From assembly GCF_030463535.1 (NCBI RefSeq), contig NC_132879.1:31852133-31916132 (forward strand): DNA of 64,000 bases. The letters are read 5' to 3'. The position numbers were made by a program, and so were the translations under genes. The DNA is from Salminus brasiliensis (lineage: Eukaryota; Chordata; Actinopteri; Characiformes; Bryconidae). The notes beneath the pieces are model-generated. The model worked only from the letters and a program-made list of their open reading frames with translations. It was not told where the DNA came from and did not search any database. This document shows, in pieces, positions 1 to 15,000 of the stretch (the first letter of the stretch is position 1; each line of letters starts with the position of its first letter).

Positions 1-713
1 GAAGCTGGGACTGTTGGTTAGGATGTGTAACCTGTAGTGTGGTCAAGGCCATTGGTTTCACTTTCTTCCCTAGCTGTCCCACAGATGCATATCCACATTT
101 GCAGTGTTGCATACTACTACACTTTAGCTAGGTACATCACTAGAGCGTACAGAAGATCGGGAGCCACCAGGTGTGGACTTGGAGTCAGGCTGTGTCTTAC
201 TCCTTCTGGCTACGTCTGTTTGGGCATAAGGTTCAAAATAGATTATAGTACTGTGTTCGCACTCCAACCCAGTCTTCCTATCTCTATGCACCCAGCAAGA
301 GGGAATAAGAGGCCTAGAGAAAGGTAGATTTAACTGGCCAGCATTAAGTTGGATGGGTGTTGGATTGCAGTGTAACGTAAAACCTGATGCACACCGGATG
401 TGCTGCATCCAAAGCTCAGTTTAGTTGCTCCGCATGTCACAATGAGCAAAGTAGCATTTAGACAGTAATGCAGTCAAATAAAGCCATCTCGAGACCACAG
501 AAGCTACAGATAACCACGCGTGACCTTAAATTTTGCACCGTAATGGGCAGCCAGCCTTGATGAACAGACCTGCTGAGGCAAAGTTACCTCTGTCTTGGCC
601 ACCACTGCTGAAATCAGTCCTAGAGGAAACTTGATAGGGTGTTAAGATTTACCAAGCCATCCTGTGCAAGAAAGTCAACTTTTTTTTTTTTTTTTTCCTT
701 CCTGTACTTTCAG

Positions 714-3700
714 GCAGGATGACCCAATGTTGTTCCACAGCACTCCAGTAAAGTCAGACCACATTATGGATCTCCTCCTGGAGGACCTCGACCTTAGTCC
801 CAGCTTTCTGCAGACTGAGACTTTGCCCCAGTCAGGTAAGGAGCTCTTGCCACACTTTGGTCAGGATGGGCACATGGCTGGGCTAGTGTGGTCATCCTTC
901 CCACCATTTCAGCTTTCAGTGCACCACAGACCCAGTAATCATGCCATTGCAAATTCCAGTTATTGCTTGTATAAGTTCTGCTAAATGAAAATGACCCAAT
1001 CCCAGTTAATTAAGCAAGTTAATGCTTTTTTTTTTTTTTTTTTTCTTCTTTCTTTAAATGTAAAACTCTTTTGCTCTCAGTGGTCAATCAGGTGTGGCAG
1101 GAGCAGACCATTCAGCGGCTTCTGCAGCTCATAGAGCTCCCTCTGCTGGATGGGGTGTTGGATTGCAGAGAGGGTACAGCTCCCCTGTCTGTTGCCAACA
1201 ATAATGAACCTGACCTGCTCTACACCAGTAACTACTTGGACCGAGAAATACTCAAGGCGTTTAAGGACTCCCAGTGGGTTATAGTCACTTCTGTGGGATA
1301 GGGGTCAATTTGTTAGCAAAGCTAATCAGGACTTGAGGGCCCCTTGAATTGTAATACAAATTGTCATGCTTTAACACTTTCTTATCTAGAGTCCTCTCGT
1401 ACCAACCGTGTTAAAGCATTACAATTTGTTACAATTTAGGGGCCCTCAAGTCAACACAATCCTGACTAGCAGGAAGGCAACTAGATTTTCTAATCTAGTC
1501 CTCTCATACCAACAATATTCTTGCCTTCCTGCAGAGAAGATGAGTGGCTCTCCGCAGCAATAGACCTGTTGGACTTCCTGCCAGATCTTTTGGTGGTTGA
1601 GGTGAGCAGGGAGCTGCCCAGCTTTTCACAGGAGAATGAGGGTGATGAAGGTCATGGTGGCTCCAGATCCACAGGCATTGAGAAGTGCAAAGCGCTACTG
1701 TTTGACATTCTGGCCAAACACTATGGACAGGCTAGTACCCAGCCTCTCCTCCCCAGTGGCTTGAACGATGTCTACACACAGATTACTGAGCTTCTAGGTA
1801 GGTCAGGACTGGATGTCCAAAAGAACAATGCTTTACACTAGCACTAGATAAAATGTGCAGTAACTACAACAGATATAAATATTGCATATTACAATGGTGA
1901 TATTCTTTCAGTAAATTAAACCTGATTGGTTAGAGTGCCTTCACTTGTTTCATTGGTCTACACTGATATTTCCACCCAAAGGTTTATTTATTTATTTATT
2001 TTTTTGCTTGCTAATGTAGGCTACAGAAATGGAAGTCACTAATTTAATAAAGGTCAATAAAACCGATCAACCGTTTGTCCGTACCAAAAATGTTGAAGTT
2101 GGGGAGTGAGGTCGGATCCTCACAGCAATGCAGATCCAGATCTACCCCCCTCCCTTTCTTATCATGCAGCCCTAATACATAGTCACTTATAGCACAACTA
2201 GCAGTGAAAGATGCTTGGTTAGTGCCTGTGTACATGAAAATTTATAGAGACCCTTGTCCATCTGGTGCATGTATGTTGGGCTGAGGAGCCCATATTTTTA
2301 AAAGGAATACTGCCACTCCTCAGCACTCGCAGGGAGAAATGTCCAGAAAAGGCTACTGCCTTTCTAAAATTGAGTTTTCTCAAAGGGCTCTTATTTCAGG
2401 CAATAACCTTACATAAAATGCTTTTATAGCAAAAAATGAGCAGTATGCTGGGCAGCAAAGTTTTGTTTTATATATGTGCAGAACGTTGATGGAAATGTAG
2501 CCATTATGGTGATTAACAATGTATATGAAATTCCCAATACAAATACTCTCCCTATTGCAAAGTTTTGCATTTTGTGATCTTTCTAACTCCTATGTGTGAT
2601 GTCAGTAACTGCTTTCTCTGTAGTGAATGGGAAGTTTGATGTAGCTTTGGAGGTGCTGCAGCTGTGTCTAAAGTTGCTTCTCGTGGAAAGCAGAGAAGAG
2701 CTGTACAGGCTGCTGACATTCATGTCTCTGGCAGCAGACCCTGAACATGTCAGACTTCATAAAGAGGTAAAGATGTGTAACTTGCTCTTCTGTCACTTAT
2801 TTCCTTGCAATTGTCTTGAATGAAGCAACTTTCAAATTTTCAGACTGAAAATCGGATGATTATGAAAAAGACCTTCTCTAAAGCCGTAATACAAAGCAAA
2901 TGCCTGTCAAAGGGCAAAGTGGACTTGCTGCTGCTGTTCATGCTGGATAACTATCAGGACATTTTCAAGGTAACAATGACTACATCCCGCAGTTAATTGA
3001 GAGGGGGAGAACAGATTTCACAAACACATTACTAAATTAAAGTTGTAGGACCCTGAGGTCATTTTTAACCTGCCTTGCCACTTTATTTTATCCAAATCAT
3101 AAATATATATAACTGGGTTCTAAAAACTATCACTGTAGAAAAACATGGCTTGAGCAACCTCTCAAAGTGGAACCACCACAGGTCTAGTGCCTCTGCTGGC
3201 TGGTTGCAGTATGATGTGTAGCTATGCCCATCCCCCATATAAGATAGATAAGATAAGATAGTCCTTTATTAGTCCCGCAGTGGGGAAATTCACAGTGTAA
3301 CAGCAGAAAGGGATAGCAGGACACTCAGTTACAAAAATTTAGATAAATAAATAATTTACACTATATACACACAATATAGATAAGAATTAAAAAAGCAATA
3401 AACAATATTATTTACAGTAAAAGACTCTTAATTGCACATGGGGGTGGGATATTGCACATAGTATTCCCTGAACATGAACGTGTGTGTGTAGTTAAGTGTG
3501 TGTGTATGTGGTCCGCTGGGAGCAGTGCTGGTTGTGTAGTCTGACGGCAGCAGGAAGGAAGGACCTGCGATACCGCTCCTTCACACACTTGGGGTGAAGC
3601 AGCCTGTCGCTAAAGGAGCTGCCCAGTGCTGCCAGAGTCTCATGCATGGGGTGGGAGCTGTTCTCCAGCATGGATGCCAGCTTGGTTGTCATCCTCCTGT

Positions 3701-6700
3701 CTCCCACCACCTGCACTGGGTCTAAGAAGCACCCCAGGACAGAGCCGGCCCTCTTTATGAGTTTGTCCAGTCTCTTCTTATCTGCCGTCGAGATGCTACT
3801 GCCCCAGCAGACCACTCCATAAAAGATGGCAGATGCCACCACTGTGTCGAAGAACGTCCTCAGGAGCGCTCCCTGCACTCCAAAGGACCTCAATCTCCTC
3901 AGCAGGTAGAGTCTGCTCTGGCCTTTCTTGTAGAGAGCTGCAGTGTTGACTGACCAGTCCAGTTTGTTGTTCAGATGAACACCCAGGTATTTATAAGAGT
4001 CCACACTCTCGATGTTCATACCGCGGATGTTCACTGATGGAGGGGGGTGTCTGCACCTGCGGAAATCCACTACCAGTTCTTTGGTTTTTCCAGCGTTTAT
4101 CTGCAGATGGTTCTGCAGACACCAGTCCACAAAGTCCTGAATAAGTTCTCTGTACTCGCTGTCCTCCTCATTGGATATGAGGCCGACGATCGCTGAGTCA
4201 TCAGAGAACTTCTGGAGGTGACAGGTCGGTGAGCTGTACATGAAGTCAGCAGTGTACAGGGTGAAGAGGAACGGTGCCAAGACCGTTCCTTGAGGGGCTC
4301 CTGTGCTGCTGACCACCAAGTCAGAGACACAGTCCCGTGCCCTCACATACTGGGGTCGGTTGGTGAGGTAGTCCAGTATCCAGTTTGACAGGTGACTGTC
4401 CACTCCACAATGTCCCAACTTGTCCTTTAGGAGGCCTGGCTGTATGGTGTTAAAAGCACTGGAGAAATCGAAGAAGGTGATCCTCACAGTGCTGCCGGGC
4501 TTCTCCAGGTGAGAAAGAGCTCTGTGTAGAAGATAGATGACAGCATCATCCACCCCGACACCAGGCTGGTAGGCGAACTGAAGAGGGTCCATGGATGGGC
4601 TCACCAGAGGGCGGATGTGGTTGGGGACCAGCCTCTCCAGTGACTTCATCAGATGGGAAGTCAGTGCCACCGGCCTGTAGCTGTTTAGGTCCTTTGGGTG
4701 CTGTGTTTTGGGCACAGGTACCACACAAGATGTTTTCCACAGCTGTGGTACTCTTCCCAGTTTCAGGCTCAGGTTGAACATATGCTCAACTACCCTGCAC
4801 AGCTGATCAGCACAGGACTTGAGGAGCCTGGCACTGATTCCATCAGGACCTGTAGCTTTCTTAGGCTTGATCTTCCTCAGCTCATTTCTCACCTGGGTTG
4901 TTGTGAAGGACAGGTTGGAGCAGGGGGGCTGGGTGCTGGAATGTGTGAATGGGTGGTTGGTGCTGCCAGACGATGAGCCATTAGGGGATGATGATGGTGA
5001 TGATTGTGAGCCAGAAGTTCTGAGAGAAGAAGAAGGGGGAGGGCAGCATGATGGTAGTGCTGCTGAGTGGGGATACAGCAGGGGTGTCTGTGTGGGGGCA
5101 GGGCTAGGTGATTGATCAAATCTGTTGAAAAATAGATTGAGATCATTCACCCACTTCTGGTCCCCCACCACCTGGGAGTTGGACTTTGAGTGGCCAGAGA
5201 TGGTTTGAAGGCCTTTCCACACTCCCCTGATGTTGTTCTGCTGCAACTTTTCCTCCAGCTTCCTCTTGTAGCTGGCTTTCCCCTCCCTGATCTTCCTTCT
5301 CAGTTCCCTCTGCACAGCTTTCAGCTCATCCTTGTCACCAGATCTGAAGGCCCTCTTTTTCGCTTTTAGGAGAGCCTTTATATCTGGATTAATCCATGGC
5401 TTGTTGTTGGAAAAACACCGAACAGTCTTGGTGGGCACGGTGTTATCCACACAGAAGTTGACGTAGTCCGTAATGCAGTGAGTGAGATTGTCAATGTCCT
5501 CCCCATTAGGATCACACAGTTCTTCCCACACCGTTGTTTCGAAGCAGTCCTTCAGAGCCTCCTCAGACTCCTTAGACCACTTCTTCACTGTACGGGTGAC
5601 AGCTGGTTCCCTATGTACAATGGGTTTGTACACAGGCAGAAGATGAACCAGACAGTGATCAGATCTTCCAAGGGGAGGGAGAGGTGACGAGTTGTATGCC
5701 TCCTTTGTGTTGGCAAAAAGCAGGTCCAGTGTTTCCATGTAACCTGCCACACCAGAGACATACTGGGTGAAGGTGGACAGAGTGGAGGATGGAGAAGCAT
5801 GGTTGAAGTCTCCGGAGATAAGAAGGAGGGCCTGCGGGTGCTGTGTCTGCAGCCTGCACACAGCTGAGTGCAGGACATCACAAGCCGAGTCAGCGTTAGC
5901 AGAGGGGGGGACGTACGCAGCGATCATGATAACGTGCGAGAATTCCCTCGGCAGATAGTACGGCCTCATGCTAACGGCTAACAGTTCAATGTTCTTACAG
6001 CAGATCTGCTCCTTAATAGTGATGTGCCCAGGGTTACACCATCTATCATTCACAAATACTGCCAGTCCGCCTCCCTTCCTCTTACCGCTCTCCTCCGTCC
6101 TGTCCGCCCGACTGAGGTGAAAGCCTTGCACAGATACGGGCGTGTCTGGAGTCAGCGTGGTTAGCCAGGTCTCTGTGAACACCATATGTTTCAGTGAACA
6201 AACAGCCAAACTTTTAATTTCCTTTTACTCCTCAATTCTTTCCAGCTCCAGTGTTCAATACAGTTAGTGATTGACTGCCTAGGTTGGAAGAGACCACCTG
6301 CAGGAACTGGGGTCTAGTCAGGCTATCAGGCAGCTAGCTAGTGAATCCTACTAGTCGATCATTTACTGTTTAAATGTTGACCATTTGCTGTTGGTTGTAT
6401 TAATAATCTGTAAAGTTCTTTGCTTTTTATCTGATGTAAACTGTCCAATGTGACTTGTCCAGACCAGAAAATAAATTCGGCGAACTCTCTGGCCGAGACG
6501 AAGTCCAGGCTAAGTACTTAATTCTGGAGTGGTTCATCTTAAAGTAATATTAAATTTAAGGCAATGATCTGTGGTTTTATCTGCCAAGACAGTTCAAGGA
6601 CCAAATTCCATCTTGCAGATATGGTCAGGGACCAGCAGCTGGATGTGTTGAGTGATTTCCTGCTCAAAGAAAAGTGCTCCATGCTATGCTCAATGGTGGC

Positions 6701-7522
6701 CTGAGAGAAGGAGGCGAGTCTAACTATTAGGCATGTCTGGCATCACTTCTGGTCTCTAGTGCATCAAAACTGCTTGCAAATTTTACAACCGGGCAGACAG
6801 TTTTTGGTTCATTTTTAAAGAACTGAAAAAAATGTAACCATGTCCTCATTGGGTGAGACGGACATCCATTACTTATTGACGTGATTTCCAGTGCCAAAAC
6901 TGAAGAGGGGAATTTCAGACACCAAACAAACAATGGCTTATTGACATTTGTGGCAGTACTCAGTAGGAACGGAGTATTATCAGTGCAACATTCCTATGAC
7001 ACTCGTTAGCACTGATGACCTTTTACAGTGTAGCTTCTTGCATGTAAATGCTGCTATTGGACTAATGTTATCCTGTCCTTAGATTCCAGGCTCTCTGCAC
7101 AAGCTGGTCAGTGACAAACTGGAAGACATTCTAAAAAAGAGGGATCCCAGCACAAACAGTAAGTCATTCTACAACCAAAGTTACTGACCTTTCCATTTAT
7201 TTAATACAGCATCAGTTTGGTCATTGATTTAAGAAGGATTGTTTTCTGTGAATTTTCTGAAACTGCAATCTGTGTAACCTTGTCTCACCCCTCTCCAGAT
7301 TATGTCTTCTGCCAGCAGATTTCAAGCAACTTGTATGACGACACTGTGAAAGAACTGACCAAGAGCGAGCTGTTGGTGTTGCTGAGGAATATCGATGAAA
7401 ATCCAAAGTATTCCACAAAGGAGAAGAACCGGCTACTGGCACAGTTTTACAAAGGCCATCCTGATATTTTTGCTCAGTATTTTGGGTCCAGACTAGGCAC
7501 CATCAGCTTGTTTGATGTGTAA
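714..7522 (+). CDS. depdc7: DEPDC7-like protein, C-terminal seven exons (5' partial)
   Basis: Seven exons join in one frame: 714-835, 1081-1273, 1535-1797, 2624-2766, 2844-2969, 7083-7158 and 7299-7522 (TAA). They give 381 residues, and the first base completes a codon begun upstream. Recognisable stretches are VWQEQTIQRLLQL, EDEWLSAAIDLLDFLPD, SKGKVDLLLLFMLDN, IPGSLHKLVSDKL and a C-terminal KGHPDIFAQYFG, which match my knowledge of DEPDC7. The family is about 510 aa, so the missing 130 residues should hold the DEP domain and lie left of the window. The second donor (1274) was chosen because only it gives the phase needed at 1535. The function of DEPDC7 is poorly known; the C-terminal half resembles the degenerate RhoGAP-like region of DEPDC proteins. 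The 4.1-kb intron before exon 6 carries an antisense LINE. The paralogue DEPDC4 is the main alternative. Confidence 0.85.
1321..1470. repeat. Imperfect inverted repeat in DEPDC7 intron, arms about 60 bp
   Basis: The left arm (1321-1377) and right arm (1408-1470) are imperfect reverse complements around a 30-base loop. The arms share GGGCCCC and the TGCTTTAACAC end. As RNA it would fold into a long hairpin. It could be a small MITE or the product of a template switch; no coding potential is seen. Confidence 0.75.
1469..1532. repeat. Short inverted repeat overlapping a splice acceptor
   Basis: GCAGGAAGGCAA at 1469-1480 is perfectly complementary to TTGCCTTCCTGC at 1521-1532, which is the pyrimidine tract and acceptor of the exon starting at 1535. 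Pairing in the pre-mRNA would mask that acceptor. The loop resembles that of the neighbouring inverted repeat. Confidence 0.7.
3241..6187 (-). mobile_element. 5'-truncated CR1/L2-type LINE with open endonuclease/RT ORF
   Basis: A single minus-strand ORF runs to a stop at 3492 from an ATG at 6185 (897 aa), without a frameshift or stop. It begins inside the apurinic-type endonuclease (VFTETWL) and keeps its catalytic motifs SGDFNH and GRSDHC. The reverse transcriptase follows, with FDFSSAFNT, GAPQGTVLAPFLF and FSDDSAI, then the usual C-terminal tail ending near RRSFLPAAVRLHN. The 3'UTR occupies 3241-3491 and ends, in plus orientation, in AAGATAGATAAGATAAGATA. The N-terminal part of the endonuclease is missing, so this is a 5'-truncated, dead-on-arrival copy. 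CCATAT occurs at both edges (3235-3240 and 6182-6187), a possible short target duplication. It sits antisense in a DEPDC7 intron. Assignment to L2 rather than another CR1-group family is from memory. Confidence 0.88.
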
Positions 7523-7596
7523 TGTTGTCTCCCTGAAAATAATACTGTACTGTGTGTGTGTGTGTGATTTGTAAACATTTTATGTGTAAAAAATGA

Positions 7597-7602
7597 AATA
7601 AA
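7597..7602 (+). terminator. Poly(A) signal of the DEPDC7-like gene
   Basis: AATAAA lies 75 bases after the stop codon, in an AT-rich stretch that follows a (GT)n run. It gives a very short 3'UTR. No competing signal is seen before the PPIB promoter. Confidence 0.7.
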
Positions 7603-7622
7603 TGTTTAAACTATAGTTTGTA

Positions 7623-8230
7623 TAGCATGTTGAGAAGGTGGCTAGTACAAGCCAGTGCCAGAAACCATGCCATTATTTTGGCATTTAAACACCTACAGTT
7701 ACACACAGCCTTTACACTATGGCCACATAAGCCACTGTAGTACTGTTATCATAACCAGACCCAGAGAGTAGGTCTGGAGTAAAATGAGCTTACCTGTGCA
7801 TAAGATAAGCACCCAAAGAGTCTGATGTTTAGACCTCAACTAGTTAGATACCCCTATAAATGAAAGGGTCTGGCCAGAGTTCAGCCCAGTCTTACTGTAC
7901 TGTCCCTAAACTCCTTCAAAATAGGCTTGACCTGCAGTCTGCATTTACGAGGAGTCCCGTTTTAACACGATGCCAAACTTGCAAGTTTCCATTTAGTTAA
8001 AGTTGAGTCAATAAGTCAAGAAGGACGATGCTTGGTCAGACGTTTGCTTCTGGGGGTTATTCAGCCTTGGAGCTGCGAAGCTACTGTAGCTAACAAGAAG
8101 CAATGGAAGTTCACTGGGTATTCTGGTTACGTTAGGGGGTAAGAGAGGGGGGGGGGTACCAGAACATCTGGGTGGATCATCGTCTTTAGCATGAAATTGT
8201 CGGACAGCTGTTTGGCCTTCCACTCTGTAC
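7623..8230. other. Intergenic spacer between DEPDC7-like gene and PPIB
   Basis: No coding or repeat structure recognised apart from a short G run near 8147-8156. The right end grades into the CpG-containing PPIB promoter. Confidence 0.5.
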
Positions 8231-8241
8231 GCGTTTCAAAC

Positions 8242-8275
8242 TCTGATTGGCTCGTTCTGGGCCTCTCGACCAATC
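8242..8275 (+). promoter_or_regulatory. Paired CCAAT boxes in the PPIB promoter
   Basis: GATTGGCTCG (inverted CCAAT) and CGACCAATCAG (direct CCAAT) lie about 25 bases apart and roughly 230 bases upstream of the PPIB ATG, with no obvious TATA box. This fits a housekeeping promoter. I looked for an ER-stress element (CCAAT-N9-CCACG) and did not find one at either box. Confidence 0.5.
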
Positions 8276-8501
8276 AGGGCTCAGTGCGTCGCTGTCCGCC
8301 TCAGCAGGAAAAAGAGCCGCTGATCTGGGGTCAGTTCTTCGGTGTTTTCTGACGTCGTGTGTGGATGAGCTTTTGCAAGCGCCGAGCTTTCCCTGGATCA
8401 GCTCATACGATCAGTTAAACGTGCCCCGTTTTCCCCCCCAGTCTCCTCCCTGGCGTCCCCCCTCCAACATTTACCGCCACACGGACAGACTGGGCTTGTT
8501 C

Positions 8502-11053
<2,552 letters not shown>

Positions 11054-11275
11054 ATCTGTCGGGGAGAAACAGGACTGTGGGTTTCGGGGGATTTGACAGG
11101 TGTACCATACCACGTACATTGTAGTGGTGTTTGTGTGTTTGGGGCTCTCAATCAACCAAATCGCACTCCTCTGCACCTGCAGCAGTCCGCAGAGCGGCAC
11201 AACTTGGGTCCATCTCGAACAAGCATTCCACGTGGTCGGTCAGACTGAACTACTACTTTTTGTAAACAAATCTCC

Positions 11276-11281
11276 AATAAA
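11276..11281 (+). terminator. Poly(A) signal of PPIB
   Basis: AATAAA lies 223 bases past the PPIB stop and is followed by a T-rich downstream element. This matches the short 3'UTR expected for PPIB. Confidence 0.75.
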
Positions 11282-11567
11282 TGATCCAGGTTTTGTTACC
11301 AGTTTTGTATGCCTCCCTCTTGATGGATGCCTTTTTTTTTAAATGTTGATCGAACACCACAGAAATTCATCCAGTATTTATTTGAAGAAATATGTAAACA
11401 ATAAATTTCGTTCACATGCAGCTGAACAGAATGGGTTAGTTGGAAAACTGTGGTTGAACTCTGTATATGAAAGCTAGCGTCACATTTGGGTAAAAACAAA
11501 ACCACTGTTTAAAATAAAGTTTGGTTTATATCAAAAGTCAAATGACCTCCACACCTCAAACCACTTG

Positions 11568-12072
11568 TTAGTTCTCAGGCTTCTCTAGCAGTGACTCCCT
11601 GTATACTCTCAGTATTCGGAGCACTATGGTATTTGGTGCAGTGGTGATTGTGAAAGGCACTTCAAATAAATCAACACTGATTGATCCAGACCTCACCGTG
11701 GATGTGTCGTAACTCGTCCCAGTCTGTGGGATGCAGTAACTGTAGAGGCATTGATTAGTTATACTGAACTCCACAGGGGCCATGAGAGACTCTCAAGAAG
11801 TTTACGAGTCCTTTAATCCGGTAAACCGTGTGGTAAGTTCGACCATCCGCCATACAGAGATGAACAGGAACAAAACTATATCCACTGAAGATCCAGATCA
11901 AGTGAAGGAGTTCATTGATCCTGAGGGCTTTCTCTTCATCCCTTGAGAACACCATTTCTTCAAGCCTTTGATAATGCAAGGTTTCTAACATCTTGAATGG
12001 TGTTGAAAAGCACCATATGTCCAGTCTCTCAGGTCCTCTGTGTCTCTGGCAGTGAGCTGAGGCTGCCTCTGT
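11568..12072 (-). other. Unrecognised protein-like reading frame beyond the SNX22 stop
   Basis: On the minus strand an open frame runs from 12072 to a stop at 11755 (105 codons: TEAASAHCQRH... PERLDIWCFSTPF... HLIWIFSGYSFVPVHLC). A second frame, offset by one base, continues from 11783 to 11568 (71 aa: CLYSYCIPQTG... VPFTITTAP... LRILRVYRE). Both look like protein in composition. One inserted base near 11785-11795 would fuse them into about 165 residues ending LLEKPEN. I do not recognise the family. The first frame starts exactly after a plausible acceptor (CATCATAG, ending 12073). The in-phase GTGAGC donor after SNX22 residues DAK (12157) would create an 85-base intron and an alternative SNX22 C-terminus. 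Equally it could be a frameshifted remnant of another gene inside the SNX22 3'UTR. Confidence 0.35.
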
Positions 12073-15000
12073 CTATGATGATGGAAGGGATAGCAGGATG
12101 CCTGGGCTGCAGTGGAGCAGGTTTAATACTGGGTTTGGAACAAGCCCTAAAGCTCACCTTGGCATCTCTGGGGTAGAGGCCCTGCAGGACACCAGCCACT
12201 ACTGTATCAGGAAGATCTGCACAAAAATGTAGGGATGTTTTGACTTGACTGAAGTAAGGTGTAAAGCATCACTCAAGTATTAGCACATACACTACTTAAT
12301 ATTCAGAATATGAGCAGTGTCCAGAGCACACTGATCAGAAAGGGTCCCAATATTCAGATTTGGATGGTCAGCTTTACCAGAATGAAAACTGACAAGACAA
12401 ATGAACCAGTTTGAATTCAGAGACATTCTACAATCTCCCAATGATCACATATAGGTATGGTACATCAACACAGTGTTACTGGTTGTTTGTTGGAGAACTG
12501 TGGGTCAGGATGCTTTAGGCTGTTGTAGCATTCGCATTAGAATGCACTACTGACTGAGTGGGGGTAAGTGCACCATCATGAGGTTTTTAAACAAAATGTA
12601 AGGGACATGTTTTCAGTGGCTGACCTTATGCCCTCATGTAAGGGACATGCCCTGCATTCCAATCCCAGTTTTAACATGTCCTTAACCACGTAGCGTCTTT
12701 CACTGCCCTCACGGGAATCCCAATGCGATCTTAAGGGCTGTTGCATTGCTTTATTAGCTGAAGTGAAGCTGGTTATATGAGAGGCGAGGGTCAAGGGAAG
12801 TTACACAAGTTACGGTTTTAACATCAGAACTTGCCCTGAAATAATTGCGACCTGACACGTTTCTCTGCTTTGCGTTGTAAAGTACTTGTATCTGTAATGT
12901 GGACAGCTGATAAGGCTTTGTGACTTGCTAGTTAGCTAGCATGCTAAAGGCTACACACGGCTATACCACAGTTTTAAACCAAAGGTTTTATGTAAGTTAT
13001 GTTTAAAAAGCATTTACAATGTTTGCATGGCTAGCTGATTAGCACACTGAAGCTAACCAAGGTAGTGTTTCCAGTGACTGCCCTTGTGCCCTTGCGTAAG
13101 GGACAATTTACTCTTTTTCTCAGGTACCCAACTACAACCCTTGGAAGGCCATATTCTGTTCATCAAGGTGTAGCATTCTTCCAGTCTTTCATAGGATGCA
13201 GTGTAAGATGCTCTATGTTTATTAGTCACAGACCAGACATGAAAGGCTCACACAGACATGCAAAAGGTAGTGATCACTTCAACAGTGATGAAATAAAATA
13301 AGAAATACATAATAATATATATAAAGGAATTATATTAGTACATATGTTACCTGAGCTTGATGCAAGGAGATAGGGGTCACTTGAGAAGCCCACCACTCTC
13401 TGATGCAGTAGCTTATAGCTAGAGGGATGAAGAGATTTCCATTAGTGAATCAAACTTTAAACTGCTTCATGATAGAGTCCATTTTCCAAATTGTAGTCCG
13501 CAAACACAAATGGAAGAATCAAGCTCTTTATGTGTGACCTCCATTCAGGTTCATAATTGGTGGCATTATAAAATGAGCAAAGAGAACAGACAACAGGGGG
13601 GCAGAAGAGGTCCAAAATAATAATAAAAATGAACAGACCAATAGAAATGCTCCAAAATGACTTATAAAATATAGAATATATAGAATTAAATATATATAGA
13701 ATGAAATATTTTAAAACTGATTTCCACTGAAAGCAAAGAAGGTTTCTTCCTTCTCTTGTGAAATTGCCTTTTTGGAGATACAAGGATTTGCATGACTATA
13801 TATTTTGCAACATGTAGGAAAAATCTTTAAAATATTTAATTCAAACAAAGTTCACATTATACTCATATGGCAGACACAATAAGATGTCCTACTATAGATG
13901 TCATTCCTAAATATGAGACTTATGTAGCCAAGTGTAGTCCATGTAATGTAGTGACTGTAGCTATCCATAAGTCGTTGGTGCAAAACTACATAAATATGGA
14001 TACAATGGTTCCAGTGAAGTCAAGTCAAGTCAAGTGGGTTTATTGTCATTTCAACTACATACAGAGTACACAGTGAAACGAAACAACATTCCTCCAGGAC
14101 CATGGTGCAACATAGACAGTGCATACAAGACACAAGTGCAACACAAACAAACAAGTGCGGACAGACAACACAACACAGTACAGACAGAGGATAATAAATA
14201 ATGACGGTAGTGTGCAAGTTGTGCAATGTGCAATAAATAGAGTCCAGTGAGGTAGTAAAGTTATTAGTGCAAATGCTTGTGCAAAAAATGCTTCCCATGT
14301 TATCTGGGGTAAATGGTTGGAAAGAGAGAGAGAGGGAGAGTGTACATGTACCAGAAAGATATCAGTTCAGAAGTTGAGTTGTGTTGAGGAGTCTGATGGC
14401 TTGGGGGAAGAAGCTGTTGCAGAGTCTGGTCGTGTTGGACCGGATGCTGCGGTACCTTCTTCCTGATGGCAGATGTGAGGTAGCCTAGTTGCTACCCCCT
14501 TACACTTCTAACCCCAAGTGCAATTGCCTTACCTGCACTGTTGGCAGTTACCAGAACCATTTATGTTCCACTTTTTTAAATATAAGTTGCAGTATTTTGC
14601 AAACACTTGTGTTTCATGTTGCAGAGGCATGTTTCAAGTCTTATCCAATGACTCTAATTGGTGTAGTAAGGTGTTCTTGCCAGGGCATGGAATCAGACCT
14701 CACGTCACCATTTAGAAGGGAGTGGTGTTACCCCAATCCACTATCTCAACTGCTAGTTGTTGTTGGTTAAGGTTCAGAATCTGAGACCATGGCCACGTCT
14801 CATGTGTTTGTCCTGGTCCTTGGTAGAATTTATTCTGTTGAGCCAAAGCTAAAACTGCACACACTGATTAACATGTCCAGCAGTTCTGTTTTTGAGCTCA
14901 CAGCATGCCTCCAGAATCCTGCCAACATTCTAATGACAGCTGGTAGGCATGTGATTCTGCAGCAGGCATGAGGTATGGCCTCATTAAGACTCTTGCTATC

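Noticed and set aside
4698-5146. Several ORFs opposite or out of frame with the LINE
   Set aside because: Shadows of the LINE RT/endonuclease coding frame.
8247-8501. In-frame upstream extension of PPIB exon 1
   Set aside because: It lacks an upstream ATG and would bury the signal peptide; [10 protein letters not shown] at 8502 matches the known PPIB N-terminus.
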